From: Candidatus Koribacter versatilis Ellin345
GTDB lineage: Bacteria; Acidobacteriota; Terriglobia; Terriglobales; Acidobacteriaceae
Length of the DNA stretch: 64,000 bases
Assembly (NCBI RefSeq): GCF_000014005.1
Contig: NC_008009.1
Coordinates: forward strand, 3,162,001 to 3,226,000
Direction: 5' to 3'
This document shows positions 34,915-42,629 of the stretch, piece by piece. The notes below the pieces were generated by a model, which saw only the letters and a list, made by a program, of their open reading frames with translations, ran no database searches and was not told the origin of the DNA. The first letter of the stretch is position 1, and each line of letters opens with the position of its first letter. Position numbers and translations under genes: made by a program.

Positions 34915-35256
34915 GTGCGGACCGTATTGTGTATCGACGAGCAGCAAGCCCGGCTGCTCAAGATTTCCAATGTCCTTAAGGCGGCCGGCTATATTTGCAT
35001 CGTGAGCTATGGGATGGAACATGCGGAACGCAGCTTGGCAATGTACAAAATCGACTTGATCCTCGCCCATGGGCAGCTTCGGCCAACCGTACGCCAGGAA
35101 TTGCAGAAGATCCGCGACGTTCCGCTTCTCGTGATGCACGACCAGGCAGATGCGATTGCGCCGGAAGACCGCTTGGCAGCCCCGAACCATGCGTCATTGG
35201 ATGATCCCGAGGCGCTATTACGCACCATCGCCGCCCTGCTTGGCGGACGAGAATAG
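34915..35256 (+). CDS. Degenerate response-regulator receiver-like protein
   Basis: 113 residues from a GTG at 34915. The pattern of a receiver domain is seen: VLCIDEQQ at strand 1 (acidic pair D/E), IDLILAHGQL at strand 3, VPLLVMHDQAD at strand 4. The phosphoacceptor Asp is replaced by His or Ala (DLILAHG against DLILLD), the strand 4 Thr/Ser by His, and no clear Lys follows strand 5. It has no output domain. It may be a stand-alone pseudo-receiver that works by binding, not phosphorylation. It lies downstream of GTTCGC palindrome C. Confidence 0.6.
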   Translation: MRTVLCIDEQQARLLKISNVLKAAGYICIVSYGMEHAERSLAMYKIDLILAHGQLRPTVRQELQKIRDVPLLVMHDQADAIAPEDRLAAPNHASLDDPEALLRTIAALLGGRE

Positions 35257-35369
35257 GTGCTTCGCGGTCTGAAGGACAGTGGCCAATTGACGTAGGCAGA
35301 GCGGCGTCCTTGGTGTGATAAGCTGCGTGGCCATTTCCGCCGTAGCCGCATTTCCAAGGAGGGCCCCCT

Positions 35370-36116
35370 ATGAGTTCCCCCGCCCCAGGTCCTGTTCGCC
35401 CGGATACCTCTCACCTGGCGATGGTAGATCACCGTGAAACTGCCCGTTGGCAGCGCAAATTGCTGCCTTACATGACGCGATTTCTCATCGTCATCGCGAT
35501 TGGATTCTTCGCGATCAGCCTGCTCGAGATGTACGAGATGCGCAATTTCGTGAAGAACGAAGCCACCCAACCCGTGCGTCTGAAAATCGAGCAGATGATG
35601 CAGACCGCCCAGACCCAGAACGCCGCCGACACTGCCCAAAGCGCGCTGCTGGTTCTCGAAGCCGATGCGCTGGATAAGCGCTACCGGCAGGCTTCAACGC
35701 TGCTGATGTCGCGGATCTGGACGCGGCAATTGGCTTTCATGACGGGCATGGTGCTGTCGTTCATCGGGGCGGTATTCATTATTGGCAAGCTAAGCGAGAG
35801 CGCGACGGACGTGAACGTGTCTGGCGGAGAGTGGAAGGCCGGGATCACGAGCGCCTCGCCGGGATTGATCCTGGCGTTCTTCGGAAGCCTGCTGATGGGC
35901 ATCGCGTTGATTGTGCAGCCGGGCATTGAGGTACAGGACCGGCCGGTTTATTTCATGTCCGTGGGCGTGGTGAAGCAGGCGTCCGCAACGCAGACCCAGG
36001 CAACAACCAAGGAGTCGCCACTGCCTGACCCGTTCGGCGATATGACTGCGGTTGTGACGGGATCGAGCCGCGACGAGCCTGACGCTAAGCCGAAGAAGAC
36101 TGATAAGAAAAAGTAG
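35370..36116 (+). CDS. Membrane protein of unknown function (three to four helices)
   Basis: 248 residues with a strong ribosome site (AAGGAGG, seven bases from the ATG). Hydrophobic helices are at about 37-55 (FLIVIAIGFFAISLLEMYEM), 122-141 (AFMTGMVLSFIGAVFIIGK) and 165-185 (GLILAFFGSLLMGIALIVQP). The segment between the first two is a soluble helical region; the C-terminus is Pro/Thr/Lys-rich and ends DKKK. No family recognised. The following metalloprotease gene starts 11 bases downstream, so the two are likely one transcript and may work together at the membrane. Confidence 0.62.
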   Translation: MSSPAPGPVRPDTSHLAMVDHRETARWQRKLLPYMTRFLIVIAIGFFAISLLEMYEMRNFVKNEATQPVRLKIEQMMQTAQTQNAADTAQSALLVLEADALDKRYRQASTLLMSRIWTRQLAFMTGMVLSFIGAVFIIGKLSESATDVNVSGGEWKAGITSASPGLILAFFGSLLMGIALIVQPGIEVQDRPVYFMSVGVVKQASATQTQATTKESPLPDPFGDMTAVVTGSSRDEPDAKPKKTDKKK

Positions 36117-36127
36117 AGGTGCACGCG

Positions 36128-37492
36128 ATGAGAATTCTCCCCCGATTCGCAATCGCTCTTTTGGTCTGTGCAGTGGGTGCAGCGCATGCGCAGACGATCG
36201 ACGATCTTCGTGATCAGTGGCGCACGATCAATACCACACCGCCTCCGCGGGATTTCCGTCCGCTGATTCCAAAACTGCTCACTTATCGTGAACAAGAGGG
36301 CGGTAAGAGTTGGCAGCTCAACTATCTGCTGGGAAGCAGCTATTGCCGCATCTCGGGACAAGAGAAGAGTGGCAGGGTGGCGCTGAGCCGCGTGCTCTCG
36401 AGCTATGGATTGCCCGATGTCGCAAAACAAGCGGCGGAGTCGGTACTGGAGAACTGTGGCGGAGATGTGGCGCCAAGCGACGATCTCTCCGTTTCAATCG
36501 TGGCTGTCTCCGGGCAGAGCGGCGCGATCGTGCACGGAAAGGGCGGCTACGACATCGATCCGAAGGCGAAGATCACGACGAACCACGTGCAGGCAAGCCC
36601 AGTGTCCGTCGAAGAACTACGCAAGCGGCTGTACCTGCCAACGCAAAGCCAGAAGGCGGTGGCTGCCGCGCTCGAGAGAGGTTATCCAACCGCGCACGGC
36701 ACCGCGCGCGATGGTTTCGTTGCGACCTCCTACGAGATGCCGCCGGAAGAAACGATTCGTTGCCTGGTGCGGTATCGCGATGCGCTCGCAACTCAGTTCA
36801 AACTGGAATTTCCGAAGCCCTTGATCACCGTGTATATCGCGCAGGACACGAAGCAGGTCATCGATCTCGCGCAGAAACTGCATGGCGTAGACCTCCCGCT
36901 GGGAACGGTTGCGTATTCCGTGTTCGAGGACCTCAGTATCGTCGGGGGCGCCGCGCTGGATGCGTGCGGATCGCTGGCCCATGAACTGGTGCATCTCGGC
37001 ATCCGGCAGAACTTCGGCGACAGCCCAGCATGGATGGAAGAAGGACTGGCCAGCGAGATAGCAGTAGCACGTCCGCAACTTTCAGGCTTTCAGTTTGGCC
37101 CAAGCTGGCGAGATGAGATGTTGAAGGAGCACTGGACGCTGCGTCCTACGGTGTCCGCGCTCCTGAAGATGACGTGGTCTAATTACGCGGCGATGAACCG
37201 CGATGACGTTTACCGGGTTGCGGCATTGCACGCGATGTCGGCGACATTCATCCGGTATCTTGATGCGAAAGGCCAGCTCCTTCCGGTTTACAACGCAATG
37301 CGGGACAACCTCGTGAACGGCAAGGATGCTATATCCGACAACGAGATTCTTCAGGCCAAGCTTGGCATGAATCTCGATCAGATCGACGCGGACTTTGTGA
37401 GTTGGTTTCATCCGCCGGTGAGCAACCCGGATGCGACGAACACCATGAAGACGAAGCAGAGCGACGAGGTGATGAACAGTATCAAGAAGTAA
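36128..37492 (+). CDS. Secreted gluzincin-type metalloprotease (peptidase MA-like)
   Basis: 454 residues from the ATG at 36128 (AGAGG eight bases upstream). The signal peptide is MRILPRFAIALLVCAVGAAH. An N-terminal region to about 140 appears helical with TPR-like spacing, then the peptidase domain carries SLAHELVHLGIRQNFG near 283-298 followed by SPAWMEEGLASE: the HExxH zinc helix with the third-ligand Glu about 16 residues later, as in M61/MA-like gluzincins. Substrate unknown. Two Cys near the front (SSYCRI, ENCGGD) may form a disulfide. Co-oriented and close to the membrane protein gene upstream. Confidence 0.78.
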   Translation: MRILPRFAIALLVCAVGAAHAQTIDDLRDQWRTINTTPPPRDFRPLIPKLLTYREQEGGKSWQLNYLLGSSYCRISGQEKSGRVALSRVLSSYGLPDVAKQAAESVLENCGGDVAPSDDLSVSIVAVSGQSGAIVHGKGGYDIDPKAKITTNHVQASPVSVEELRKRLYLPTQSQKAVAAALERGYPTAHGTARDGFVATSYEMPPEETIRCLVRYRDALATQFKLEFPKPLITVYIAQDTKQVIDLAQKLHGVDLPLGTVAYSVFEDLSIVGGAALDACGSLAHELVHLGIRQNFGDSPAWMEEGLASEIAVARPQLSGFQFGPSWRDEMLKEHWTLRPTVSALLKMTWSNYAAMNRDDVYRVAALHAMSATFIRYLDAKGQLLPVYNAMRDNLVNGKDAISDNEILQAKLGMNLDQIDADFVSWFHPPVSNPDATNTMKTKQSDEVMNSIKK

Positions 37493-37510
37493 CTGCTCAC
37501 CCAGAAAAGA

Positions 37511-37545
37511 GCAAAAAGCGGATGCTCGTCGCACCCGCTTTTTGC
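37511..37545. terminator. Bidirectional terminator between convergent genes
   Basis: GCAAAAAGCGG (37511-37521) pairs with CCGCTTTTTGC (37535-37545) around a 13-base loop. T-rich arms are on both strands, and it lies between the stops of the metalloprotease gene (37492) and the phosphodiesterase gene (37556), so it can serve both. Confidence 0.8.
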
Positions 37546-37555
37546 TGAGCGCGAA

Positions 37556-39256
37556 CTATCTGTCGTCGCGCAGTGGTAATCCTGGAAGGACGGCGGTTCC
37601 CTCCTTGCGCACCGCATCGAGACGATCAGGATCAAGGCCGAGAGCCTTCAAGATTGTCGGCGCAACCTGCATCGTTTCGACAAACGTAGTGAGCGTGACC
37701 GGCCTGAAGCTTGGGTTCGAGACCAGCAGCATCACGTTGGTATCGTCCTGCGCGAAGCCGCCATGCTCCTCCTGTTTCTTCGAACTCCCGGTATAGATCA
37801 CACCCGAGTAGGGCTGCACGATGATGTCAGGCGTGCGCGAATCAGTCGCTGGGGAGTTGAACATCGTGGTCAGTGAAGGCCCGTAGAAGATCTGGCCAGC
37901 ACCGACGGCGTCTCCGTTGGCTTCGATCAAATCCACTGCACTCTGAGTGTTGCTGGAATCGGCGAGCCAGAGCAGCGAGATGTCATCCTCAGTCGGCCCG
38001 ATACCACCCGGCGTGTTCGGGTTCTCAGGGGCGGGAACCGGAGGCAAGTAGCTGGCGATGACGTTCGCCGGCGTGTTGGTGATTCCCTTGCCAAGTTCCT
38101 TGAAGCGGTTCGGATCAATGGGCGACTGACCGTGCTTGGCAGTGATGATGATCAGTGTGCTGTCGTACAGGCCGCGACTCTTAAGCTCACTTACCATCTT
38201 CCCCACGGAAGCGTCCACAAAGAGAATCCCGTCCTTCAGCGCCTCGGTCGTTGTCGCGGCGGCATCCGTGTATCCGCCAATGATCTTCGCAGAGCCCTGC
38301 TTCTCAATCAATTTCTGGCCGACACTCACAGCCTGGAAATTCATACCGAAGATGTTCGGTACCGGGGCTTTGCGAAGTCCGTTATGCGTCTTGCCGTCGA
38401 TTTCGTTCACGATGGCGTTGACCTTCAGTGTGTCGTAGCACTGAACGTTCAGAAAGCTGTCAGTCCATGCGCCGGTCTGGAAGGTGTCACGAATCGTGGA
38501 GCACGACTTGCCCGTCGGTGTCGTGATGCCGGGAAGCGCGATGACGCCCGAGTTGATTTCCGGCGAGTAGTAATCGTCAACGTTGTCGGCATTTTTGCTC
38601 GGTCCGGAAACCGAAGCGTAAACCGGATGCTTGTCTGACCACGCGGTGTATCCACCCGACGCGTGGATCACGCCGAAGATCGTGTTGGTACGAACGAAAT
38701 TCCAAGGCAGCACCGGCGAGCAGCCGTGGTACGGATCGCGTGGAAGACGTTCAAGTTTGATCGAATAGATACCGCCATCCATCAAGCTATATGGGCCGCC
38801 GCCGTTGAGTTTGGTCTGGTCAACATCGACGCCCTCTTCGTACTCGGTGGTCGTGCCATTCGCAACGTTCGGGGTGCAGGTGCCTGCGAAGACGCCGTTG
38901 CCGGTATCCAGTGAAGGAGGAGCAAGAACGCGATCGTACGCAACGTCATAGTAAGCGCCAACTGTCTTCGGACTGCCGCCGCTGACAAGGGCCATTAACC
39001 CAGGGAAGGAATCCGAAGGTCGCGAGGTCGAGGTGCGCGTGTAGTTGATACCAGTCTTGCCAAGTGCGGCGAGGCTCGGACAATAGCCTCCTGCAACGCA
39101 ATTCTCGAAATCTACGGCGTGCATGCCGTCGATGCTGATCAAGAGAACGCGGCGAATGTGTTCGCGTTCGTTGAGATGGTTCTGTGCAAAAGAGTGCGGC
39201 GCGAGCGCGGCCGCGAGAGACAGACCGATTGCTGCAGCTTTGATTCGTGTGAACAC
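37556..39256 (-). CDS. Secreted alkaline-phosphatase-superfamily phosphodiesterase/nucleotide pyrophosphatase
   Basis: 566 residues from a GTG at 39256 with GAGGAG six bases upstream; longer forms lack a signal. The signal peptide begins VFTRIKAAAIGLSLAAAL. The catalytic core has VLLISIDGMHAVDFEN (metal-binding Asp), then the Thr/Ser nucleophile segment TRTSTSRPSDSFPGLMAL, STLIIITAKHGQSPI with the metal-binding His, and a late HGGF motif as in ENPP-type phosphodiesterases. It likely hydrolyses phosphodiesters or pyrophosphates outside the inner membrane. Exact substrate unknown. Confidence 0.8.
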   Translation of the reverse strand: MFTRIKAAAIGLSLAAALAPHSFAQNHLNEREHIRRVLLISIDGMHAVDFENCVAGGYCPSLAALGKTGINYTRTSTSRPSDSFPGLMALVSGGSPKTVGAYYDVAYDRVLAPPSLDTGNGVFAGTCTPNVANGTTTEYEEGVDVDQTKLNGGGPYSLMDGGIYSIKLERLPRDPYHGCSPVLPWNFVRTNTIFGVIHASGGYTAWSDKHPVYASVSGPSKNADNVDDYYSPEINSGVIALPGITTPTGKSCSTIRDTFQTGAWTDSFLNVQCYDTLKVNAIVNEIDGKTHNGLRKAPVPNIFGMNFQAVSVGQKLIEKQGSAKIIGGYTDAAATTTEALKDGILFVDASVGKMVSELKSRGLYDSTLIIITAKHGQSPIDPNRFKELGKGITNTPANVIASYLPPVPAPENPNTPGGIGPTEDDISLLWLADSSNTQSAVDLIEANGDAVGAGQIFYGPSLTTMFNSPATDSRTPDIIVQPYSGVIYTGSSKKQEEHGGFAQDDTNVMLLVSNPSFRPVTLTTFVETMQVAPTILKALGLDPDRLDAVRKEGTAVLPGLPLRDDR

Positions 39257-39457
39257 AGTGTCTCCTCGAGGTGGGGATTGAAACGTGTTGTGCCGTTCGG
39301 AACAGCCAGGGACAAACGCAGACGAATGTATTGGGGGACGGGGGCCCGATGGTAAACGCCACGTCAAAATCGGATTACGAAGCCTTCAGGTTGAGGAAAT
39401 CTGAGCGCACGTCGACACGAACCGGCGAGGCAAACTGCCACCTTTGCGGAATGCATT

Positions 39458-39490
39458 CAAAAAAAATAGGGCGCCGGAGGTCCGACGCCC
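39458..39490 (-). terminator. Terminator after the YwiC-family gene
   Basis: On the minus strand GGGCGTCGGA, two bases, TCCGGCGCCC (39469-39490) forms a near-perfect stem with one G-T pair. It is followed by TATTTTTTTT read leftwards (39459-39468). It ends transcription of the radical SAM-YwiC pair about 40 bases after the YwiC stop. Confidence 0.85.
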
Positions 39491-39529
39491 AAAGAATGCT
39501 GGTAAGGACGGATGCTCGAGGATGGCGAG

Positions 39530-40393
39530 TTACACGAATCCTTTCCAATCAAATGAAACAAACAACAGGAGTCCGAAAGAGATTGAATGTACCAGTTCCG
39601 ACACGCCGAGGCGTATGAGCGCCAGCGGGGCCGGTTTCTGGAAGAAGAACCAAACACCACGAAGGAGAACAGGGAAAAAAGCAATCAATACGAACTTCGG
39701 CAGCACGCCAACCGAGCAGGCGCCGAAGATCGCCGAGAACATCACAACCTGGCCGAAGAAAAATCCAAGCCCGCGCGAGAGACGATTCACAAAGCCCTTC
39801 GCGCGTGAGTGGTGAAGCGTGAGTTGCACGTAGTGGATCTGGTCGCCGGCGAAAATCCAGTTGGCGAGCCAGAGTGCGAAAGCCCGTTCATCGAAGCGGC
39901 CAGTGACCACGTAATACGCAGCAGCAGCCGAAGAACTCAATCCGAAGGCGCCTATGATTTGCGCGGCCATACGGTATTTGCGTGAGATCGAACGAGCGAG
40001 TGTCTGAAGGCCGAATGCAGCCAAAGCGACCGCACCGATTGCGATCAGCCCCAGGTTCTTACCGCCCCACAGAAGCGTCGTTAGTGCGAGAGCAGCAACG
40101 GTTGCGATGCCGAGCGAGTATCTGAGTGCCAGGGTACGTTCTGCAGGTGATTGTGCACGCATCGGCGAGGTGCCCATCAGGCTCTCGACCGGTGTTCGCA
40201 TCCAGAAAAGTGCAAGCGAGAGTGTCAGCAACAGTCCAAAAGCGCTGACATTCATGCCGTACAAAAAACCGACGGCCGCACCGGATGCCAGCGGCACGAG
40301 CAGCATGCCCCAGGCGCCATGTTCGCGCGGAATGATGAGGGCTTTGCGGCGGGCTGAGGGAATTAAATCGAGACTGGTAGCCATTTCTGCCAT
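39530..40393 (-). CDS. YwiC-family integral membrane protein
   Basis: 287 residues with about eight hydrophobic helices. The start KALIIPREHGAWGMLLVPLA is the conserved YwiC opening: PREHGAW is the family hallmark. FAGDQIHYVQLTLHHSRAKG in the middle carries conserved His residues that could bind heme or metal. Biochemical function is unknown; in Bacillus ywiC sits in the nitrate-respiration region next to fnr. Here it is 7 bases downstream of the radical SAM gene, so they form an operon. Confidence 0.75.
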   Translation of the reverse strand: MAEMATSLDLIPSARRKALIIPREHGAWGMLLVPLASGAAVGFLYGMNVSAFGLLLTLSLALFWMRTPVESLMGTSPMRAQSPAERTLALRYSLGIATVAALALTTLLWGGKNLGLIAIGAVALAAFGLQTLARSISRKYRMAAQIIGAFGLSSSAAAAYYVVTGRFDERAFALWLANWIFAGDQIHYVQLTLHHSRAKGFVNRLSRGLGFFFGQVVMFSAIFGACSVGVLPKFVLIAFFPVLLRGVWFFFQKPAPLALIRLGVSELVHSISFGLLLFVSFDWKGFV

Positions 40394-40400
40394 CGGTCGC

Positions 40401-41642
40401 CTACTTCCCTACCGTGACCAGAGTCTTAGGCGTGTACACGCAGAATGGCTCTTCGCTCATGTAGTTGCCAGTGGCAGCGAAAGCGCGCGCACGGCAGCCC
40501 ATGCAGACGTGACGGAATTCGCAGCAGCCGCACTTGCCTTCGAGCTTGTTGTCGTCGCGGAGATCGTTGAATACCACGGAGTGGTTCCAAATCTCGGAGA
40601 ACGGCGTTTTACGGAGGTCGCCGGCCAGCGCTGGAAGATAGCCGCAGGGGAAGACTTCGCCTTCGTGCGAGATGAAGCAAACGCCTGTGCCCGCGAGACA
40701 ACCCTTGGTCATTGCCGACATCTCTCCCGGATGCCCGCCAGGATGTCCGCCGCCGTGCGCCGGATGAACGCTGGGGCGCACTGAAACCGGAGAGTCTTTG
40801 GGGTGGATGATGATGCCGGTTCCACCGGGCATCGCTGCGTCCATCGGACCAATCGCCTTGGGATCGCCTTCGGCTTCGCGGGTAAACGCGGCCGCGGCCT
40901 GGCGATCGGCAGCGCGACGCTGGCGTGCGACGCGATAGTAATGCGGCGCGCAGGTCGCTTTAAGTTCGATACCGCCTTCTAGTGAGCGATCGTAAAACCA
41001 GTTCAACATTGCTTCGTACTCGTCGGGCGGAACCATTTGCGATTCGGCGATGTCCACACCGCAACCGACCGGCACGAGCAAGAACGTGTGCAGTGCATCG
41101 GCACCGATTTCGCGCGACAGATCGAGGACCGCCGGAAGCTGATTGGCATTGTGACGGGCGATCGTCGTGTTGATCTGCACCGACATGCCGAGCTCTTTCA
41201 GATTACGAAGGCCGTAAATCGCCGCTTCGAAAGCGCCAGGAATTCCCCGGAAGGTATCGTGGGTCGTGGCATCGGCGCCGTCGAGGCTGATGGATACGCG
41301 GCGAACACCGGAATCCACGATTTTCTTCGCGACTTCTTTTGTCACCAGCGTGCCGTTGGTGGCGAGCGCGACCCGAATACCTTTTTCAGTGGCAAAGCGC
41401 GCAAGTTGGAAGATGTCGGGGCGATAGAGCGGTTCACCGCCACTCAGCACTAGGATCGGGCTGCAGAAGTCGGCGATTTGCGAAATGATGTCGAGCGCCC
41501 GTGGCGTCGAGAGATCGTTGGGGGAAGCCAACTCCGTGGCCGTAGCGCGGCAGTGGACGCAGCGCAGATTACAGCCCTTCGTTACTTCCCAGAAGACTAA
41601 TCGTGGAACGTACTCTTTCTTCCCTGCTCCTGTTGCTGTCAT
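40401..41642 (-). CDS. Radical SAM/SPASM enzyme of the heme-biosynthesis (AhbD/NirJ-like) type
   Basis: 413 residues from the ATG at 41642 with AAGGAG six bases upstream. CNLRCVHC (24-31) is the SAM-binding 4Fe-4S motif. LVLSGGEPLYRPD and VALATNGTL follow the fold, then SISLDG. The C-terminal SPASM region, GKCGCCEFRHVCMGCRARAF with EPFC near the end, has the spacing of AhbD/NirJ, which process siroheme-derived hemes. Between the two parts lies an insertion of about 20 residues rich in His, Gly and Pro (SVHPAHGGGHPGGHPG, about 285-305). It may convert a heme precursor (decarboxylation of Fe-coproporphyrin) for the nearby multiheme cytochromes, although peptide modification cannot be excluded. 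Confidence 0.78.
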   Translation of the reverse strand: MTATGAGKKEYVPRLVFWEVTKGCNLRCVHCRATATELASPNDLSTPRALDIISQIADFCSPILVLSGGEPLYRPDIFQLARFATEKGIRVALATNGTLVTKEVAKKIVDSGVRRVSISLDGADATTHDTFRGIPGAFEAAIYGLRNLKELGMSVQINTTIARHNANQLPAVLDLSREIGADALHTFLLVPVGCGVDIAESQMVPPDEYEAMLNWFYDRSLEGGIELKATCAPHYYRVARQRRAADRQAAAAFTREAEGDPKAIGPMDAAMPGGTGIIIHPKDSPVSVRPSVHPAHGGGHPGGHPGEMSAMTKGCLAGTGVCFISHEGEVFPCGYLPALAGDLRKTPFSEIWNHSVVFNDLRDDNKLEGKCGCCEFRHVCMGCRARAFAATGNYMSEEPFCVYTPKTLVTVGK

Positions 41643-41654
41643 TCCATCTCCTTG

Positions 41655-41670
41655 CCCGTGTGATCACGGG
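41655..41670 (-). promoter_or_regulatory. Inverted repeat directly before the radical SAM gene's ribosome site
   Basis: CCCGTG and CACGGG flank a 4-base loop. On the minus strand this is immediately followed by the AAGGAG ribosome site and the ATG at 41642. A hairpin here would modulate translation; alternatively it is a second regulator site with a GTGATCAC core. It is not a terminator for the gene, since the gene continues beyond it. Confidence 0.4.
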
Positions 41671-41738
41671 TCTTTTTATGACAGTTCCAAGATAGGAAAT
41701 CGATGACCTAAGTCACGGTGTTTGCCGTCACTCACCCT

Positions 41739-41754
41739 TGTGATGTTCGTCACA
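41739..41754. promoter_or_regulatory. Crp-like dyad upstream of the radical SAM/YwiC and DUF4184 genes
   Basis: TGTGATGTTCGTCACA: perfect TGTGA-N6-TCACA with extended half-sites TGTGA(T/C)G. It lies 97-112 bases before the radical SAM ATG on one strand and 54-69 bases before the DUF4184 ATG on the other, and could serve both divergent promoters. The site at 46682 has the same extended half-site. Confidence 0.65.
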
Positions 41755-41807
41755 TTGATACTCCCGCAACCCGCAACGGTGGTGGGTACGGCATAATCAT
41801 TGTAGAA

Positions 41808-42629
41808 ATGCCATTCACCCTTTCTCACGCCGCCGCCGTGGTACCCCTGCGCCGTACCCGGCTGGTGTGGTCCGCCCTCGTCATTGGGAGCTTTGGGCCT
41901 GATTTCCAGTATTTCTTCTTCATGTCATACGACAGCCGCTCCTGGCACCACTATCCGGACCTCTATCGCTACTGCTTCCCTTTCCTGTTCGCGGCGTTCC
42001 TCCTGTTCCAGGTCGCAATAAAGAAGCCGGTTGCCGGCCTTTTACCTGTCGCTTTGCAGCGAAGGATCGATGTAAGCCGCTCATATGTGCCGAAGAGCAT
42101 CGGCGATTTCCTGCTCGTGGTGCTCTCGCTGGCAATTGGCCTGGGCTCGCACCTGTTATGGGACTCCTTCACCCACCCACTCTCCTGGGCCTGGGCACAC
42201 ATCGCGTTCCTGCGGCGGCCGATGGCCGTTCCGGGAGAGCCGCATGGATATGGCTACGTGGCGGCACAAATGTTCAGCACGTTGTTTGGATTCTTTGTGC
42301 TGCTGGTCATGTTCATCGTTTGGTGGCGCCGAACTGCCCCCGTTCATCCATCAGTTTTCTCACTGTCGTGGAGGGCGAAGCTCGCGATCTGGATCGAGAT
42401 CGCGATCCTAACCATTGGCGGAGGCATCTGGCGCGCGAGTGTTCTAGTTGGCCCATTTTGGCTGCGCGTGCACTGGGACTACTTTCAGATCATCGCCGTC
42501 ATTTCGGCGATCGGCTGGTTATGTTGGGAGCTTCTAGCGTATGGACTGCTGCTGAACTACGCGATGTTTCGCGCGAAAAGAGAAGGGGCTCATTCCGGAG
42601 CCCCTCTTGTTGGTAAAACCTGGGATTGA
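41808..42629 (+). CDS. DUF4184-family membrane protein
   Basis: 273 residues from the ATG at 41808. It begins MPFTLSHAAAVVPLRRTRLV, the DUF4184 opening, followed by SALVIGSFGPDFQYFFFM, a GS-x-xPD motif shared with metal-dependent hydrolase-like membrane proteins. GSHLLWDSFTHP keeps the His and Asp/His pattern of that group. About six to seven transmembrane helices. The His and Asp residues could form a metal site, as in YdjM/LexA-regulated membrane hydrolases. It diverges from the radical SAM gene and converges with the heptaheme cytochrome gene. Confidence 0.75.
   Translation: MPFTLSHAAAVVPLRRTRLVWSALVIGSFGPDFQYFFFMSYDSRSWHHYPDLYRYCFPFLFAAFLLFQVAIKKPVAGLLPVALQRRIDVSRSYVPKSIGDFLLVVLSLAIGLGSHLLWDSFTHPLSWAWAHIAFLRRPMAVPGEPHGYGYVAAQMFSTLFGFFVLLVMFIVWWRRTAPVHPSVFSLSWRAKLAIWIEIAILTIGGGIWRASVLVGPFWLRVHWDYFQIIAVISAIGWLCWELLAYGLLLNYAMFRAKREGAHSGAPLVGKTWD
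42584..42605 (-). terminator. Likely terminator after the heptaheme cytochrome gene
   Basis: AGGGGCT (42584-42590), 8-base loop, AGCCCCT (42599-42605). Read on the minus strand it is followed by TTCTCTTTT, a T-rich tract. It lies within the last codons of the convergent DUF4184 gene and about 25 bases after the stop of the cytochrome gene at 42630. Confidence 0.55.

Noticed and set aside
41655-41670. Terminator reading of the CCCGTG/CACGGG hairpin followed by TCTTTTTA on the plus strand
   Set aside because: No plus-strand gene ends just upstream; on the minus strand it precedes a ribosome site, so a leader or operator role is more likely.
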